Shown here: one piece after another, positions 23,149-32,168 of the stretch
Layout: each line of letters starts with the position of its first letter
How positions within the stretch are numbered: the first letter of the stretch is position 1
Source of the DNA: UBA7672 sp965279085
GTDB taxonomy: Bacteria; Pseudomonadota; Alphaproteobacteria; Caulobacterales; Hyphomonadaceae
NCBI GenBank assembly: GCA_965279085.1
Contig: OZ257149.1
Span: 62,001-126,000, forward strand
Direction: 5' to 3'
DNA: 64,000 nucleotides
Made by a program: the position numbers and the translations under genes
Notes under the pieces: model-generated
Told to the model about the DNA's origin: nothing
The model's input: the letters and a program-made list of their open reading frames with translations, nothing else
The model's database searches: none

Positions 23149-24162
23149 CTAGTGGTGGGCGACGGCAGCTTTTGCTGACGGAATGGGGAGCTGCAGCGGT
23201 AGATCTTTTTCGACGGCCTTAGCTTCAGCAGGCTTGTTTTCGACAGGCTTAGCCTCAATAGCCGCGGCTTCCACAATCACACCGGTCGGCGGGATATGCG
23301 CGGTGATCGCAGAGCGGATGCTGTCGTTCGGCGCGGCGAGCGAGGCGGCAACGAAGCCGGCCTGCGCCTTGATACTGTCCCCAGCCTTTTCATCGAGAGC
23401 GGCGCGGCCAAGCGCAACGCGCCAATCCTGTGGTGTGATGGCCGCGAGCTGGTCGAGCCGGTTCTTCGCTTCATCAGTCTTGCCGGCGTCGAGCAGGCAG
23501 AGCGCGTGATCGCCGAGGGCCGCGAGCGCCCACGCATCCTTGGCGAGTTCCGCTTCCGCCGCTGCGCAGCGGGCAGCGTCAATCCCGGCCAGTGATGCGG
23601 TGCGGCGCGATACGAGCGGCGCCGGTGCGGGCGGCGGCGTATGCGGCTTGGCTTCGATCGTCGGCTGCGGTTTCGCGGGCGGCGGAGCAACGGCGATCGG
23701 CTGCGGCGCAATGGGCTGCGCGGGTGCAGGTGCAGGTTTGGCGGCCGGAGTCGCGGCCATCAGCGATGTCGCGGGGCGGAGTTCCGGGTCGGCCAGCTTC
23801 GTTTCGATCAGCACGGCATTGCGATAGATCACCGTGGTCGCCTTGCCGAAGGCCGCGCCGGAGAGCGTGATCGTCTTTCCGCTGGCCTCGACCTTCGTGA
23901 CCATCGCGCCGGACGGCGGGGTGAGCTGGAGCCGAGCGAGCATGACGCCATCGATCTCGAGCGTGAGGTTCTCGTCCGCTGTTTTCGCGGAGGCGGCGAC
24001 CGGCTGCGAGGAGAGTTTCACGAGGATGGAGACGGTTTCGCCTTCGCGGGAGACCTGGATGTCATCGATGCGGGTGTTGGCCGGTGCCGATTGCGCGCGC
24101 GCGGCCATCGCGCCGGAAGACAGCGCGGCGAGGAGGGCAATGGGGAATCGCATCCGCAGCAT
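23149..24162 (-). CDS. Exported AMIN-like / TPR-like protein
   Basis: A 337-residue periplasmic protein of unknown function. The signal peptide is FPIALLAALSSGAMAARAQ. An N-terminal beta domain of AMIN type follows (RIDDIQVSREGETVSILVKL, LTLEIDGVMLARLQL), a family that often binds peptidoglycan. Next come a Pro/Ala linker (~150-180), a helical TPR-like part (AELAKDAWALAALGDHALCL, AKNRLDQLAAITPQDWRVAL) and a Lys/Glu/Ala-rich tail. Such proteins serve as envelope scaffolds, as in Tol-Pal or division assemblies, but no specific partner is shown here. It converges with the sRNA gene and is divergent from the small protein at 24244. Confidence 0.7.
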   Translation of the reverse strand: MLRMRFPIALLAALSSGAMAARAQSAPANTRIDDIQVSREGETVSILVKLSSQPVAASAKTADENLTLEIDGVMLARLQLTPPSGAMVTKVEASGKTITLSGAAFGKATTVIYRNAVLIETKLADPELRPATSLMAATPAAKPAPAPAQPIAPQPIAVAPPPAKPQPTIEAKPHTPPPAPAPLVSRRTASLAGIDAARCAAAEAELAKDAWALAALGDHALCLLDAGKTDEAKNRLDQLAAITPQDWRVALGRAALDEKAGDSIKAQAGFVAASLAAPNDSIRSAITAHIPPTGVIVEAAAIEAKPVENKPAEAKAVEKDLPLQLPIPSAKAAVAHH

Positions 24163-24243
24163 GCTTCCAGCGGGTACGCGCCACCTGTTAATGAGCGGTT
24201 AGCACTGCTTAACGCCCCGGCTTTTCCGGGCTAGGGAGGCGGG

Positions 24244-24549
24244 ATGAGCGATCAGACGCTGGCGACCATGACGATGATACCGGCTGCAAGCCTCGGTGGG
24301 CCGGGCAGCCCTTTGCCGGATCATTGTTCAGCCGCCGCTATCAAGGCGCTATCGGAAGCCGCCGGGCCGGACATGCGCCTGACGTCGCTGGCGCTGGACG
24401 TGGCCTCGCAAGCTTTGGGAGAGGGCATGGTCGAGATCGCGACGAAGGTCGACAAGCGCGCGAAGGCCATCGTTTTTGTATCCGTCGAGGCGCGCATGGG
24501 CGCGTCGCTGGCGTTTTCCGCTCAGGGGCTGTTCAGCAAGGTGCGGTGA
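24244..24549 (+). CDS. Short hotdog-like (thioesterase-fold) protein
   Basis: A 101-residue protein resembling the C-terminal strands of PaaI/4HBT hotdog proteins (LGEGMVEIATKVDKRAKAIV, FVSVEARMGASLAFSAQGLF). The N-terminal half (LPDHCSAAAIKALSEAAGPD) could be a shortened hotdog helix. It is smaller than a full thioesterase (about 130-140 residues), so it may be a divergent or partial member. No catalytic Asp/Glu can be assigned with confidence. It is divergent from the AMIN-like gene and converges on the dienoyl-CoA isomerase gene. Confidence 0.6.
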   Translation: MSDQTLATMTMIPAASLGGPGSPLPDHCSAAAIKALSEAAGPDMRLTSLALDVASQALGEGMVEIATKVDKRAKAIVFVSVEARMGASLAFSAQGLFSKVR

Positions 24550-24555
24550 GAGCGC

Positions 24556-25404
24556 CTAGATCGGCTTGTCCTTCAGCGGCAGGAGATCCGGGAAATCCGC
24601 ATCGCGCTTTTCCGCCTTGGCGGTGAATGCCTCCTTCATGTGCCCGCCAGAGAGCATGCCGGCGTTCCAGACGCCGATGTAGTCAAGCGCATCGGCCGTC
24701 GTGTGATCGCGGGCGTAGTTGATCATCGCCTTGGAGCCAGTGACGGCGAGCGGATTCTTGGTCGCTATCTCACGTGCGATGCCCATGACATGATCGAGCA
24801 TCGCTTGCTGCGTCTCGAACACTTCGTTGACGAGGCCGATCTCCTTAGCCTTCTGCGCGGGCAGGCGCTCGCCAGTGTACGCGATCTGGCGCACCCATCC
24901 ATCGGGCATCAGCTTCGTCAGACGCGGGAAGGTGCCGACATCGGCAGTCATGCCGATGTTGATCTCCTGGATGCAGAAGAACGCGTCCTTGGTCGCGAAG
25001 CGGAAGTCGCAGGCGGAGATCATGTCGATGCCGGCGCCAATGCAGCCGCCCTGAACACAGGCGATCACCGGCATCCGCGCCTTCTCGAAGCAGCTGAACG
25101 AGTCCTGCAGCGTGGCAAGATTTGCCCGGAACTGCTCGGCGCGCAGGTGCGGGTCGCTGCGACCCGCGACGATGCCGTCGGGCCGCGTGAAAACGGCGAG
25201 ATCCATTCCGGCTGTGAAATGCTTGCCCGTCGATGACACGACGATGACCCGGGCCTTTGCGTTGCGGTCAATGTCCCGGACGATGGCCGGGAGTTCGACC
25301 CACGCCTCAGGTGTGAAGGTGTTGAATTGGTCCGGCCGGCTCATGCGGATATGGGCGATGCGGTTGTCGATGGAGACGTCAAAACACGTCGGCTGGGCGC
25401 TCAT
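24556..25404 (-). CDS. Crotonase family, delta3,5-delta2,4-dienoyl-CoA isomerase-like
   Basis: A 282-residue crotonase-fold enzyme. It probably isomerises 3,5-dienoyl-CoA to 2,4-dienoyl-CoA during breakdown of unsaturated acids with odd-numbered double bonds. Oxyanion-hole segments are GKHFTAGMDLAVF and VQGGCIGAGIDMISACD. Acid residues typical of the ECH1 subgroup, rather than hydratases, are present: Asp in GAGIDMISACD, and Glu and Asp in QEINIGMTADVGTFPRL. The start MSAQPTCFDV (ATG 25404) is preceded by GAGGAAA. It stands alone on its strand. A generic enoyl-CoA hydratase annotation is the alternative. Confidence 0.85.
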   Translation of the reverse strand: MSAQPTCFDVSIDNRIAHIRMSRPDQFNTFTPEAWVELPAIVRDIDRNAKARVIVVSSTGKHFTAGMDLAVFTRPDGIVAGRSDPHLRAEQFRANLATLQDSFSCFEKARMPVIACVQGGCIGAGIDMISACDFRFATKDAFFCIQEINIGMTADVGTFPRLTKLMPDGWVRQIAYTGERLPAQKAKEIGLVNEVFETQQAMLDHVMGIAREIATKNPLAVTGSKAMINYARDHTTADALDYIGVWNAGMLSGGHMKEAFTAKAEKRDADFPDLLPLKDKPI

Positions 25405-25524
25405 CTGCGTTTCCTCTTGGCCTTTATCTTCGGGCCTCCCGTCCGGCACGGTTTGACGGACGGGGTCTTTCCGGTTCCTATCCGCCCCACAGGGAGAGGG
25501 GAACCCTGACCCGGAGGTAGCCTG

Positions 25525-26262
25525 ATGCGCGCCTGGTTCAGCAGGGCGTTCCTAGTGCTTGCCGCTGCGTTCGCCATCACGGCGGGCGCGGCTGCGCAGG
25601 ATTTCGGGAAGATCGCCTCCGATATCCTCCACAAGTCGCTCCCGGGCGACAAAGGCAATCTGTCCAAGGGCGATGTCACGCTGGGCCTGAAAGAGGCGCT
25701 GAACGTGGCGGGCGACCTGGCCTCCAAACGACTGTCGGCGAAGGACGGGTTCATGGGGGATGTCGCCGTGCGCATCCCGCTGCCGGGCGTGCTGGGCGAG
25801 GCGCAGAAGAAGCTGCAGCCTTTCGGCATGGCCGGACCGCTGGACGATCTCCAACTGAAAGTGAACCGGGCGGCCGAGGCTGCCGCTCCTACCGCCGGCA
25901 AGCTTATGATCGACGCCGTGAAGACCATGAGCTTCGACGACGCCATGGGCATCCTGCGTGGCGGCAACACGGCGGCGACCGATTATCTCCGCAAACAGAC
26001 GGAGACGGGCCTGCGACAATCCTTCCGTCCCTATTTCGACAAGGCGCTGGCAACCTCCGGCGCACTCAACGCCGCGGACGGCGTGGTGGCGAAATACGGA
26101 GCCGGGCTGGTGAAGACCGACGCAAAGACATGGCTGGCCGATGCGGCGACGACTGGCGCGCTCAACGGATTGTTCTATTACGTCGCCCGTGAAGAGCAGG
26201 CGATTCGACGCGATCCGGTGAAGCGGACCAGCGACATCCTGCGCAAGGTGTTCGGAGGCTAG
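25525..26262 (+). CDS. DUF4197 exported protein
   Basis: A 245-residue exported protein of the DUF4197 family with unknown function. The signal peptide is VLAAAFAITAGAAAQD. Family segments are LGLKEALNVAGDLASKRLSA, VRIPLPGVLGEAQKKLQPFG and the helical C-terminal half (SFRPYFDKALATSGALNA, ALNGLFYYVAREEQAIRRDP). The family usually occurs as stand-alone envelope proteins in Proteobacteria. GGAGG precedes the ATG closely. The hydrolase gene follows after 9 nt, so the two are likely co-transcribed. Confidence 0.88.
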   Translation: MRAWFSRAFLVLAAAFAITAGAAAQDFGKIASDILHKSLPGDKGNLSKGDVTLGLKEALNVAGDLASKRLSAKDGFMGDVAVRIPLPGVLGEAQKKLQPFGMAGPLDDLQLKVNRAAEAAAPTAGKLMIDAVKTMSFDDAMGILRGGNTAATDYLRKQTETGLRQSFRPYFDKALATSGALNAADGVVAKYGAGLVKTDAKTWLADAATTGALNGLFYYVAREEQAIRRDPVKRTSDILRKVFGG

Positions 26263-26271
26263 TCGCGCTGG

Positions 26272-27228
26272 ATGCGCAGGTTCAGGATCAACATCAAGGA
26301 CGGTGAAACGTCCGGCATCGCCTTCGGCGATCCGGTGCGGCAGGTCGACGTCATGTTCCTGCATGCCACCGGTTTCAACGCGATCACTTACGAGTCGATC
26401 CTGGAGCCGCTGGGCGGCCAGATGCACATCGCGGCGCTGGACATGCGCGGGCACGGGCGCTCGCGTCTTCCCGCGAATCCGAACCGCCTGAAGTCGTGGA
26501 ACAGGTTCCGGGACGACGTGATCCAGGTTCTGGAACAGACGTCGCCCGAGGGTGCTGTGCTTGGCGGACATTCGATGGGCGCAACCGTGGCGCTGCTGGT
26601 TGCCGGCAAGCGGCCGGACCTGGTGCGTGGGCTGGTGCTGGTCGATCCGGTTCTGCTGCGGAAGAGCGCACTGCGCGCCTACAACTTCCCGCTTCTCAAT
26701 ATGTTCATCCAGAAGAACGCCATGTCGAAGCAAGCGCTCAAGCGCCGGCGTGACTTCGCATCGCCGGGCGAGGCCGCGGAGTCCCTGCGTGGCCGAGGCG
26801 CCTTCAAGACGTGGCGTGTGCCTTTCCTCGACGACTATGTGGTGGACGGCGTGCTGCGGCAGGATGATGGGCGCTATTCGCTCTCATGCACGCCGGAATA
26901 CGAGGCGGCGGTTTTCAATGCGCATCGCTATCGTCCGTGGCGAGCGCTGCGCAAGATTCGGAAAAAGCGCATCCCAATCGTGGTGCTGCAAGCGGAGAAG
27001 GAATCCACCTCACCGCCGGATACTGATGTGCGAATCCATGCCGTACGCCCCGACGCCGCGATCACCAAGGTTCCCGGCACCACACATTTCGTTCCGATGG
27101 AGCGCCCCTACGTCGTGCGCGACGCGCTGAAGATGCTCTACGAAGCGATGATCGAGGGCCACCAGCTAATCGATTATGTCGGCGCCGTGCGCCGCACGAT
27201 CGACGACAGCGTCGGGATCATGGACTAG
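26272..27228 (+). CDS. Alpha/beta hydrolase
   Basis: A 318-residue alpha/beta-fold hydrolase. The oxyanion region is HATGFNAITYESIL, followed by ALDMRGHGRSRLP, the nucleophile elbow GGHSMGATVALLVAG (catalytic Ser), an acid in AEKESTSPPDTDVRI and the His in PGTTHFVPMERPY. No signal peptide is present, so it is cytoplasmic. The substrate cannot be predicted; the cap region (SKQALKRRRDFASPGEAAES) is basic. It follows the DUF4197 gene by 9 nt, and its stop overlaps the convergent LpxL-like gene by 4 nt. Confidence 0.87.
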   Translation: MRRFRINIKDGETSGIAFGDPVRQVDVMFLHATGFNAITYESILEPLGGQMHIAALDMRGHGRSRLPANPNRLKSWNRFRDDVIQVLEQTSPEGAVLGGHSMGATVALLVAGKRPDLVRGLVLVDPVLLRKSALRAYNFPLLNMFIQKNAMSKQALKRRRDFASPGEAAESLRGRGAFKTWRVPFLDDYVVDGVLRQDDGRYSLSCTPEYEAAVFNAHRYRPWRALRKIRKKRIPIVVLQAEKESTSPPDTDVRIHAVRPDAAITKVPGTTHFVPMERPYVVRDALKMLYEAMIEGHQLIDYVGAVRRTIDDSVGIMD

Positions 27229-28205
27229 AGCACGCCGGCCTTCGCCCACGCTTCCTTCGGCCAGCGATTGTGCATCCAGAACCACTGATCCGGCGCCTCG
27301 CGGATGCGAGCCTCGGTGAACTGGTTTATCTTCAGCACGGTGTTGTAGATCGCCTTGTCCTCGTCGGGATCTGCGTCCGGCATGAAGGGCTCGTGGAACG
27401 TCACGCGATAGCGCGCAGGCCCGATGCGAAGACATGAGATCGGCAGCAGCGGCGCCTTGTACTTCATGGCAAGGCGCGTCGGCCCGGGCGCCGTCATCGC
27501 GTCATGGCCGAAGAACGGCACGGCGATACCCTGGTTGAACTTCTGGTCATTTAGCAGCGCGATGGACTGGCCACGGCCCAGCGCCCGCATCAGCTCGCGC
27601 GTGCCAGCGCCCTTGGGCGTCAGAACCTGGATGCCGTAGGCATGGCGCGCCTTGGCGATGCGGCGGTCGATGTAGGGATTATTCGCCGCGCGATAGGTGA
27701 TCTGGCAGTCGAGCGGGCGGTTGCAGATGGCGGAGGCCATCACCTCCCAGTTCGCGAAGTGGCCGGTGATGAAGACGACCGGCTTCTTCGACTCGCGGAT
27801 GGCGTCGAGCCGTTCCGCGCCGATCACCTCGATCCGGCTGTTCTCGACATAGGGCTTCATCTTGCCGAGATGGGGCATCTCACCGGCCGTGCGGCCCAGC
27901 GTCTCCCACGCGCCCATCGCACAGTCCTTCACCTGCTTCTCGTTCCAGTCGGGGAACGCCATGCGCAGGTTGCGGATCATGCTGCGATGCTGGGATGTCA
28001 TCGGGCCAAGCGTCTTGAGAATTCGCGAGACTGTATTCGACGCCGCATCGACCGGCAGCGCGGCCATCGGGTTCCAGTAGATCCAGTCCCACGCAAAGGC
28101 CTCGACGCCCCAGCCAAACTTCGCGCCAAGCGTGGTGCGCTGCTCGTTATCGAGGTCCTTTGGCCGGATGAAGCGGCCTGCCTCGGTGTTGGGATCGTCG
28201 CTCAT
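27225..28205 (-). CDS. LpxL/HtrB-type lipid A late acyltransferase
   Basis: A membrane-associated acyltransferase of 326 residues that adds a secondary acyl chain to Kdo-lipid A precursor. It has the catalytic H-x4-D/E motif in ITGHFANWEVMASA, the second block RELMRALGRGQSIALLNDQK and the family C-terminal signature PDQWFWMHNRWPKE. It is the last gene of the DUF374-waaA-lpxK-lpxL block, and its start overlaps the lpxK stop by 4 nt (ATGA). The operon position after waaA fits an acyltransferase that needs the Kdo-bearing intermediate. Confidence 0.9.
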   Translation of the reverse strand: MSDDPNTEAGRFIRPKDLDNEQRTTLGAKFGWGVEAFAWDWIYWNPMAALPVDAASNTVSRILKTLGPMTSQHRSMIRNLRMAFPDWNEKQVKDCAMGAWETLGRTAGEMPHLGKMKPYVENSRIEVIGAERLDAIRESKKPVVFITGHFANWEVMASAICNRPLDCQITYRAANNPYIDRRIAKARHAYGIQVLTPKGAGTRELMRALGRGQSIALLNDQKFNQGIAVPFFGHDAMTAPGPTRLAMKYKAPLLPISCLRIGPARYRVTFHEPFMPDADPDEDKAIYNTVLKINQFTEARIREAPDQWFWMHNRWPKEAWAKAGVL

Positions 28206-29185
28206 GACAGCACGCGATCGAGCAAAGCGGCGAACGCGGCTTCATCCTCGAACTTCGCCTCCACCGAAGCACGCAGGACATGGCCTTTGATGTCCGGCGG
28301 CAGGCGCACGTGATCCTTGTCGGTCGTGACAAGGCGGGCGTCGCGTTCCTTGGAGAGCTTGTCGAGCAGGGCGAGATCCGATGGCTGGAAGGCGTGGTGA
28401 TCCGGGAAGGGGACCGCTTCGGCCAGTTCGACGCCCGGTTGTTTCTGCAGGCTGTCGAAGAAGCGTTCAGGACGGCCGATCCCGGCGAAAGCGATGTAGC
28501 GCCCGGCAGGCAGCGGCGCCAGCGGAACGAGGCGCGCGCGCAGTACGACGCCCTTGAAGCCCTTCAGCTCAGCGGGCGCCTCGCCTTCACCCATCAGCAC
28601 GACGGCGTCAGCACGAGATAGGCCGTCAGTCACGCGCTCGCGCAGCGGGCCTTTCGGGAAGACGTGGTTATTGCCGAAGGCGTTGGTTGCATCGACGACG
28701 ACGATCGACAACGATTTCCTCAGCGTCGGATTCTGGTGGCCATCATCCATGACGATGATCTCGACGCCGGCCTCCTTCATCGCTTTCGCGCCTGCGGGGC
28801 GGTCACGCGAGATCCATGCTTCTCCCATCACAGCCAGCATGAGCGGCTCATCGCCGGTCTCTGCGGCGGTGTGGGTAAGCGTATCGACATGGAGCGGGCC
28901 GGGGTTCGACCCTTTGTAGCCACGCGACAGGCTGGCAACGCGCGCGCCATGCCTCGCATAGTGCGCACGCACGGCCGCGGTGACTGGCGTCTTGCCTGCG
29001 CCGCCCAGCGTCAGGTTGCCGACGCAGATGACGGGCAGGCCGATATCTTCCGGAACTGCGTTGGCAATGCGGCGCTGCCCCGCCTGCCGATAGAGGATCG
29101 ACATCGGCGTCAGCAGAAGCTTCAGCATCGGCGCAGAAGCGCGCGCGCGTTTGTCGGCCACCAGCCAGAAACTCGGCTCACGCAT
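28202..29185 (-). CDS. lpxK: Tetraacyldisaccharide 4'-kinase LpxK
   Basis: An inner-membrane kinase that phosphorylates the 4' position of the lipid A disaccharide precursor. It has 327 residues, an N-terminal membrane-proximal helix (LKLLLTPMSILYRQAG), the Walker A motif VGNLTLGGAGKTPVTAAV, the catalytic loop IVMDDGHQNPTLRKSLS and the C-terminal motif LVTTDKDHVRLP. ATG 29185 is chosen because the protein then has family length and overlaps the waaA end by 8 nt. The longer open frame reads antisense-like, unrelated sequence upstream. Confidence 0.93.
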   Translation of the reverse strand: MREPSFWLVADKRARASAPMLKLLLTPMSILYRQAGQRRIANAVPEDIGLPVICVGNLTLGGAGKTPVTAAVRAHYARHGARVASLSRGYKGSNPGPLHVDTLTHTAAETGDEPLMLAVMGEAWISRDRPAGAKAMKEAGVEIIVMDDGHQNPTLRKSLSIVVVDATNAFGNNHVFPKGPLRERVTDGLSRADAVVLMGEGEAPAELKGFKGVVLRARLVPLAPLPAGRYIAFAGIGRPERFFDSLQKQPGVELAEAVPFPDHHAFQPSDLALLDKLSKERDARLVTTDKDHVRLPPDIKGHVLRASVEAKFEDEAAFAALLDRVLS

Positions 29186-30452
29186 TGGGCGGCCCCGGCA
29201 GCATGGCCTCGATGGCGGCGATGGTTTGCTCGAAAGGTCCGCGCGATGCGGTGAAGAACGATCCCAGCACCGGCTCCGGCTGTTCTTGGTCGAGCGTCGC
29301 AAGCCAGTAGTCGGAGAGTTCCTGATAGGTGCTGCCGATAACGAGGGCGCCGGTCGGTTGAAGCGCCTCGAAGGTCTCGCGGAAATTGAAACCGTGAGGG
29401 CCGGTGAAGATGCGCTTCCCAAGCTGAAGCGGTTCGATCGGGTTGTGGCCGCCAATGCCTTCCATCGTGGCCCCACCGAGATAGACGGCATCGGAGGCGG
29501 CGTACCAGAACAGCAGCTCGCCGATAGTGTCGGCGACCAGAACGTCGACATCGCTGCCGGGAATGGACTTGTCCTTCGACCATTGCTGCGTGGTCGCGCC
29601 ACGTTCGCGCATCATCGCGACGATGGCGTCGCCGCGATCGGGATGACGCGGCACGAGGATCATCAGCACGCCCGGCTTGCGCGTGCGGAGTTCAGTGAAG
29701 GCGTCCAGCGCGAATTCGTCTTCGCCCGGATGGGTCGAGGCGGCCAGCACGATGGGGCGGCCATTCGCACCCATACGGAATTCGCCAACCTTCTCGGGTG
29801 ATGGGCCTTCGACGGCCGCCGCCGTCTTGAGATTGCCCACGACTTCAACCTTGCGGCCCGTCGCGGCGTAAAGGCCATCGGCGGTCATCTGATCCGCAGC
29901 GCCGATGAAATTGAAAGTCGAGAATACGAGGCGCGCGGAAGCGCGGCGCGTATTCCAGCTGCGCAGCGTCTTTTCCGTCATGCGAGCATTCACCAGCGCT
30001 GCGGGCGTATTCCAGTAACGCAGCATGCCCAGCATGTTCGGCCAGATCTCGCCCTCGGCGAAGACGGCAACATCCGGCTTCCAGTGCTTCCAGAACGCCT
30101 GCACCGCCTTCGGTCCATCGACCGGCGCCATCTGGTGGATCACGCCTGGCGGCGCCCACGCCGCGATCATGTCGGCTGACGTTGTCGTCTGAGTGGTGAC
30201 AAGCGCCTGGACATCGGGCCTGCGGAGACGCAACGCGGCGAACACGTCGAGCAGCAGGCGGGACTCGCCAACACTGGCCGCATGCATCCAGAGCAGCGTG
30301 CCGGCTGGCCGCTCAACGGGCGATACGCCAAAGCGTTCGCCGATACGTTCGGGGTTCTCCTTGCCCTTCTTCAGCCGCTGCTCGATCAGCCAGGGCGCGA
30401 AGGGTTCGAGAAGGCGGGTGCCGAGAAGATAGAGCGCGTGCGTTGTGGTCAC
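29178..30452 (-). CDS. waaA: Kdo transferase WaaA
   Basis: A GT30 glycosyltransferase that attaches 3-deoxy-D-manno-octulosonic acid to lipid IVA. It has 424 residues with an N-terminal membrane anchor region and the motifs KGKENPERIGERFGV, LLWMHAASVGESRLL, VFAEGEIWPNMLGMLRYW, LAASTHPGEDEFALDAF, LVPRHPDRGDAIV and GGATMEGIGGHNPIEPLQLG. It overlaps the DUF374 gene by 4 nt and lpxK by 8 nt, forming a tightly coupled operon. Whether it adds one or two Kdo units cannot be read from the sequence. Confidence 0.94.
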   Translation of the reverse strand: MTTTHALYLLGTRLLEPFAPWLIEQRLKKGKENPERIGERFGVSPVERPAGTLLWMHAASVGESRLLLDVFAALRLRRPDVQALVTTQTTTSADMIAAWAPPGVIHQMAPVDGPKAVQAFWKHWKPDVAVFAEGEIWPNMLGMLRYWNTPAALVNARMTEKTLRSWNTRRASARLVFSTFNFIGAADQMTADGLYAATGRKVEVVGNLKTAAAVEGPSPEKVGEFRMGANGRPIVLAASTHPGEDEFALDAFTELRTRKPGVLMILVPRHPDRGDAIVAMMRERGATTQQWSKDKSIPGSDVDVLVADTIGELLFWYAASDAVYLGGATMEGIGGHNPIEPLQLGKRIFTGPHGFNFRETFEALQPTGALVIGSTYQELSDYWLATLDQEQPEPVLGSFFTASRGPFEQTIAAIEAMLPGPPNA

Positions 30453-31255
30453 GAGCCGCGATGCTCCATCACGGCTTCGGGTGCATCGGCGGGCGCAGAT
30501 TCAGCCGCCGGCGCGGCATCCGCCTTCTGCGGCTCTGGCAGCGGCACGGTGTCGGGCCCGAGGCCACAGAGTTCGTCCGCGCGCTTGGTCGCGGCCCGCA
30601 GCGCATCCTCGACGCGTTGACGAAGCTCTTCGGAGTCCATGCTCTTGGATGTCTGAATCGGTTCGGGAATAACGACAGCGCCGCGCGCGAACGGTTTCGG
30701 CCACATCAGCCGGTCCCATGTGTCGAGACGCTTGGCGTGTGCGGAGAGACCGTAGATCACGATCGGCACGCCCATCTGTTGCGCCAGCTTGATCGTCCCC
30801 ATGCCAACGACTTCGCGCGGACCTTTCGGACCGTCGATGGTCATGACGATGCAGCCGCCTTTCTTCATCACTTCCATAGACTCGCGAGCCGCAGAGACGC
30901 CGCGCTTGCTCTTGTCGCTGCGGCCGGAGGACGAGCCGCGGATAATGTGCAGGCCGAGCCATGTGCCGGCCCGCTTCGTGAACTCGCCGTCCTTCGAGGG
31001 CGAGACCATCAGCGTGGCGGGGTGAGGCGGCTTCGGCCATTTCGGCCGTTCGCGGATCTGGATGTAGGGCATCATCAGGATGCGCGAATGCCAGGTAGCA
31101 GCGACCCAGCCCTGCGGAGAATCCCAGAGCTTGCGCACATGCTCCATCCCCTCCACACGCCAGCGCATGGTGTGGGCGAGGATCGACATATATGCCCAGA
31201 TCAGCGTGCCGCCGATCCAGGGAATCAGCGGAGACTGGCCGCGACGCTTGGACAT
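30449..31255 (-). CDS. DUF374 lysophospholipid acyltransferase-like protein
   Basis: A 268-residue membrane-associated protein of the DUF374/LPLAT superfamily. It has one N-terminal hydrophobic segment (LIPWIGGTLIWAYMSILAHT), the His motif WVAATWHSRILMMPYI, VSPSKDGEFTKRAGTWLGL, and the family block VMTIDGPKGPREVVGMGTIK. The C-terminal tail is Ala/Pro-rich and probably disordered. Homologues sit beside waaA in many alphaproteobacteria and may acylate a lipid A precursor or a lysophospholipid; direct evidence is limited. It is the first gene of the lipid A block. Confidence 0.88.
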   Translation of the reverse strand: MSKRRGQSPLIPWIGGTLIWAYMSILAHTMRWRVEGMEHVRKLWDSPQGWVAATWHSRILMMPYIQIRERPKWPKPPHPATLMVSPSKDGEFTKRAGTWLGLHIIRGSSSGRSDKSKRGVSAARESMEVMKKGGCIVMTIDGPKGPREVVGMGTIKLAQQMGVPIVIYGLSAHAKRLDTWDRLMWPKPFARGAVVIPEPIQTSKSMDSEELRQRVEDALRAATKRADELCGLGPDTVPLPEPQKADAAPAAESAPADAPEAVMEHRGS

Positions 31256-31383
31256 GAGCCGCTATATACTCCCTGTCACAAAGCCCGCCAGACTTGGGTA
31301 ACTGCGACGAACTTCCCCGTGCGTCAGTTGGGCGGAGCCCGTCTTCTTGCATTCCCGGCCAGAAACGGCATCTAGCGGGCAGC

Positions 31384-32070
31384 ATGACCACCGGCGCAGC
31401 CATGTCCCCACCTATCGACCTCAAAACCCCGCACGGCCGCCGCCGCGCCCGGAGCGAGCTCATATGGGGCGACCACGGCTTCCTTCGGTTGCGCTTCCGA
31501 AACCTTCACCAGATCTCGGACGAGATGTACCGGGCCAACCAGCCTTCCCCGGAGCATATCGCCCGCTACGCGAGCGAACTGGGCCTCAAGACGATTATCA
31601 ACCTGCGCGGCCAGAGCCCCAAGGGCTACTACCTGCTTGAGAAAGAGGCTTGCGAGCGCAACGGCATCCAGCTGGTCGATTTCCAGATGTTTTCGCGGGA
31701 AATCCCGGCGCCGGAAGCTGTGCTGGCAGCGAAGAAGCTGTTCGATTACATCGCCTATCCAGCCCTGATGCACTGCAAGTCCGGCGCGGACCGGGCCGGG
31801 ATCATGGCCGTCCTCTACATGCATTTCCGCAAGGGGCAGACGATCCAGCAGGCGCTGGAAATGCTGTCGCGGAAGTACCTGCATATCCGGCAGGGCAAGA
31901 CAGGCGTGCTCGACTTTTTCTTCGAGACGTACCTTGCGGAAGGGGCACCCAAGGGCCTGACATTCCAGCAATGGGTGGAGCAGGGCTACGACCGGGCCGC
32001 CTTGAAGGCCCGTTTCCTGAAAACGCGCAAGTCGAAGCCCGATCTGGCGCAGTTGGTCGGCCGCGAATAG
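31384..32070 (+). CDS. Cys-dependent phosphatase (dual-specificity/PTP-like)
   Basis: A 228-residue protein with the protein-tyrosine-phosphatase signature HCKSGADRAG (C-x5-R) near residue 137 and a general-acid region around LVDFQMFSREIPAP. The N-terminal part (FRNLHQISDEMYRANQPSPE, KTIINLRGQSPKGYYLLEKE) matches the tyrosine/DSP-like phosphatase family often found near lipid A genes. It lies divergent from the DUF374-waaA block. Its substrate could be a protein, an inositol phosphate or a lipid phosphate; I cannot choose. ATG 31384 is used, and ATG 31402 is also possible. Confidence 0.82.
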   Translation: MTTGAAMSPPIDLKTPHGRRRARSELIWGDHGFLRLRFRNLHQISDEMYRANQPSPEHIARYASELGLKTIINLRGQSPKGYYLLEKEACERNGIQLVDFQMFSREIPAPEAVLAAKKLFDYIAYPALMHCKSGADRAGIMAVLYMHFRKGQTIQQALEMLSRKYLHIRQGKTGVLDFFFETYLAEGAPKGLTFQQWVEQGYDRAALKARFLKTRKSKPDLAQLVGRE

Positions 32071-32168
32071 CGGCAAATACAGGCGTCTTCGAAGATTACG
32101 GAAAAAACCGGTCGCCTGTGGTCTTGCCGCGGGCTAGAAAGTAGCTGCTTCGCGTGGAGGGGTAGTAC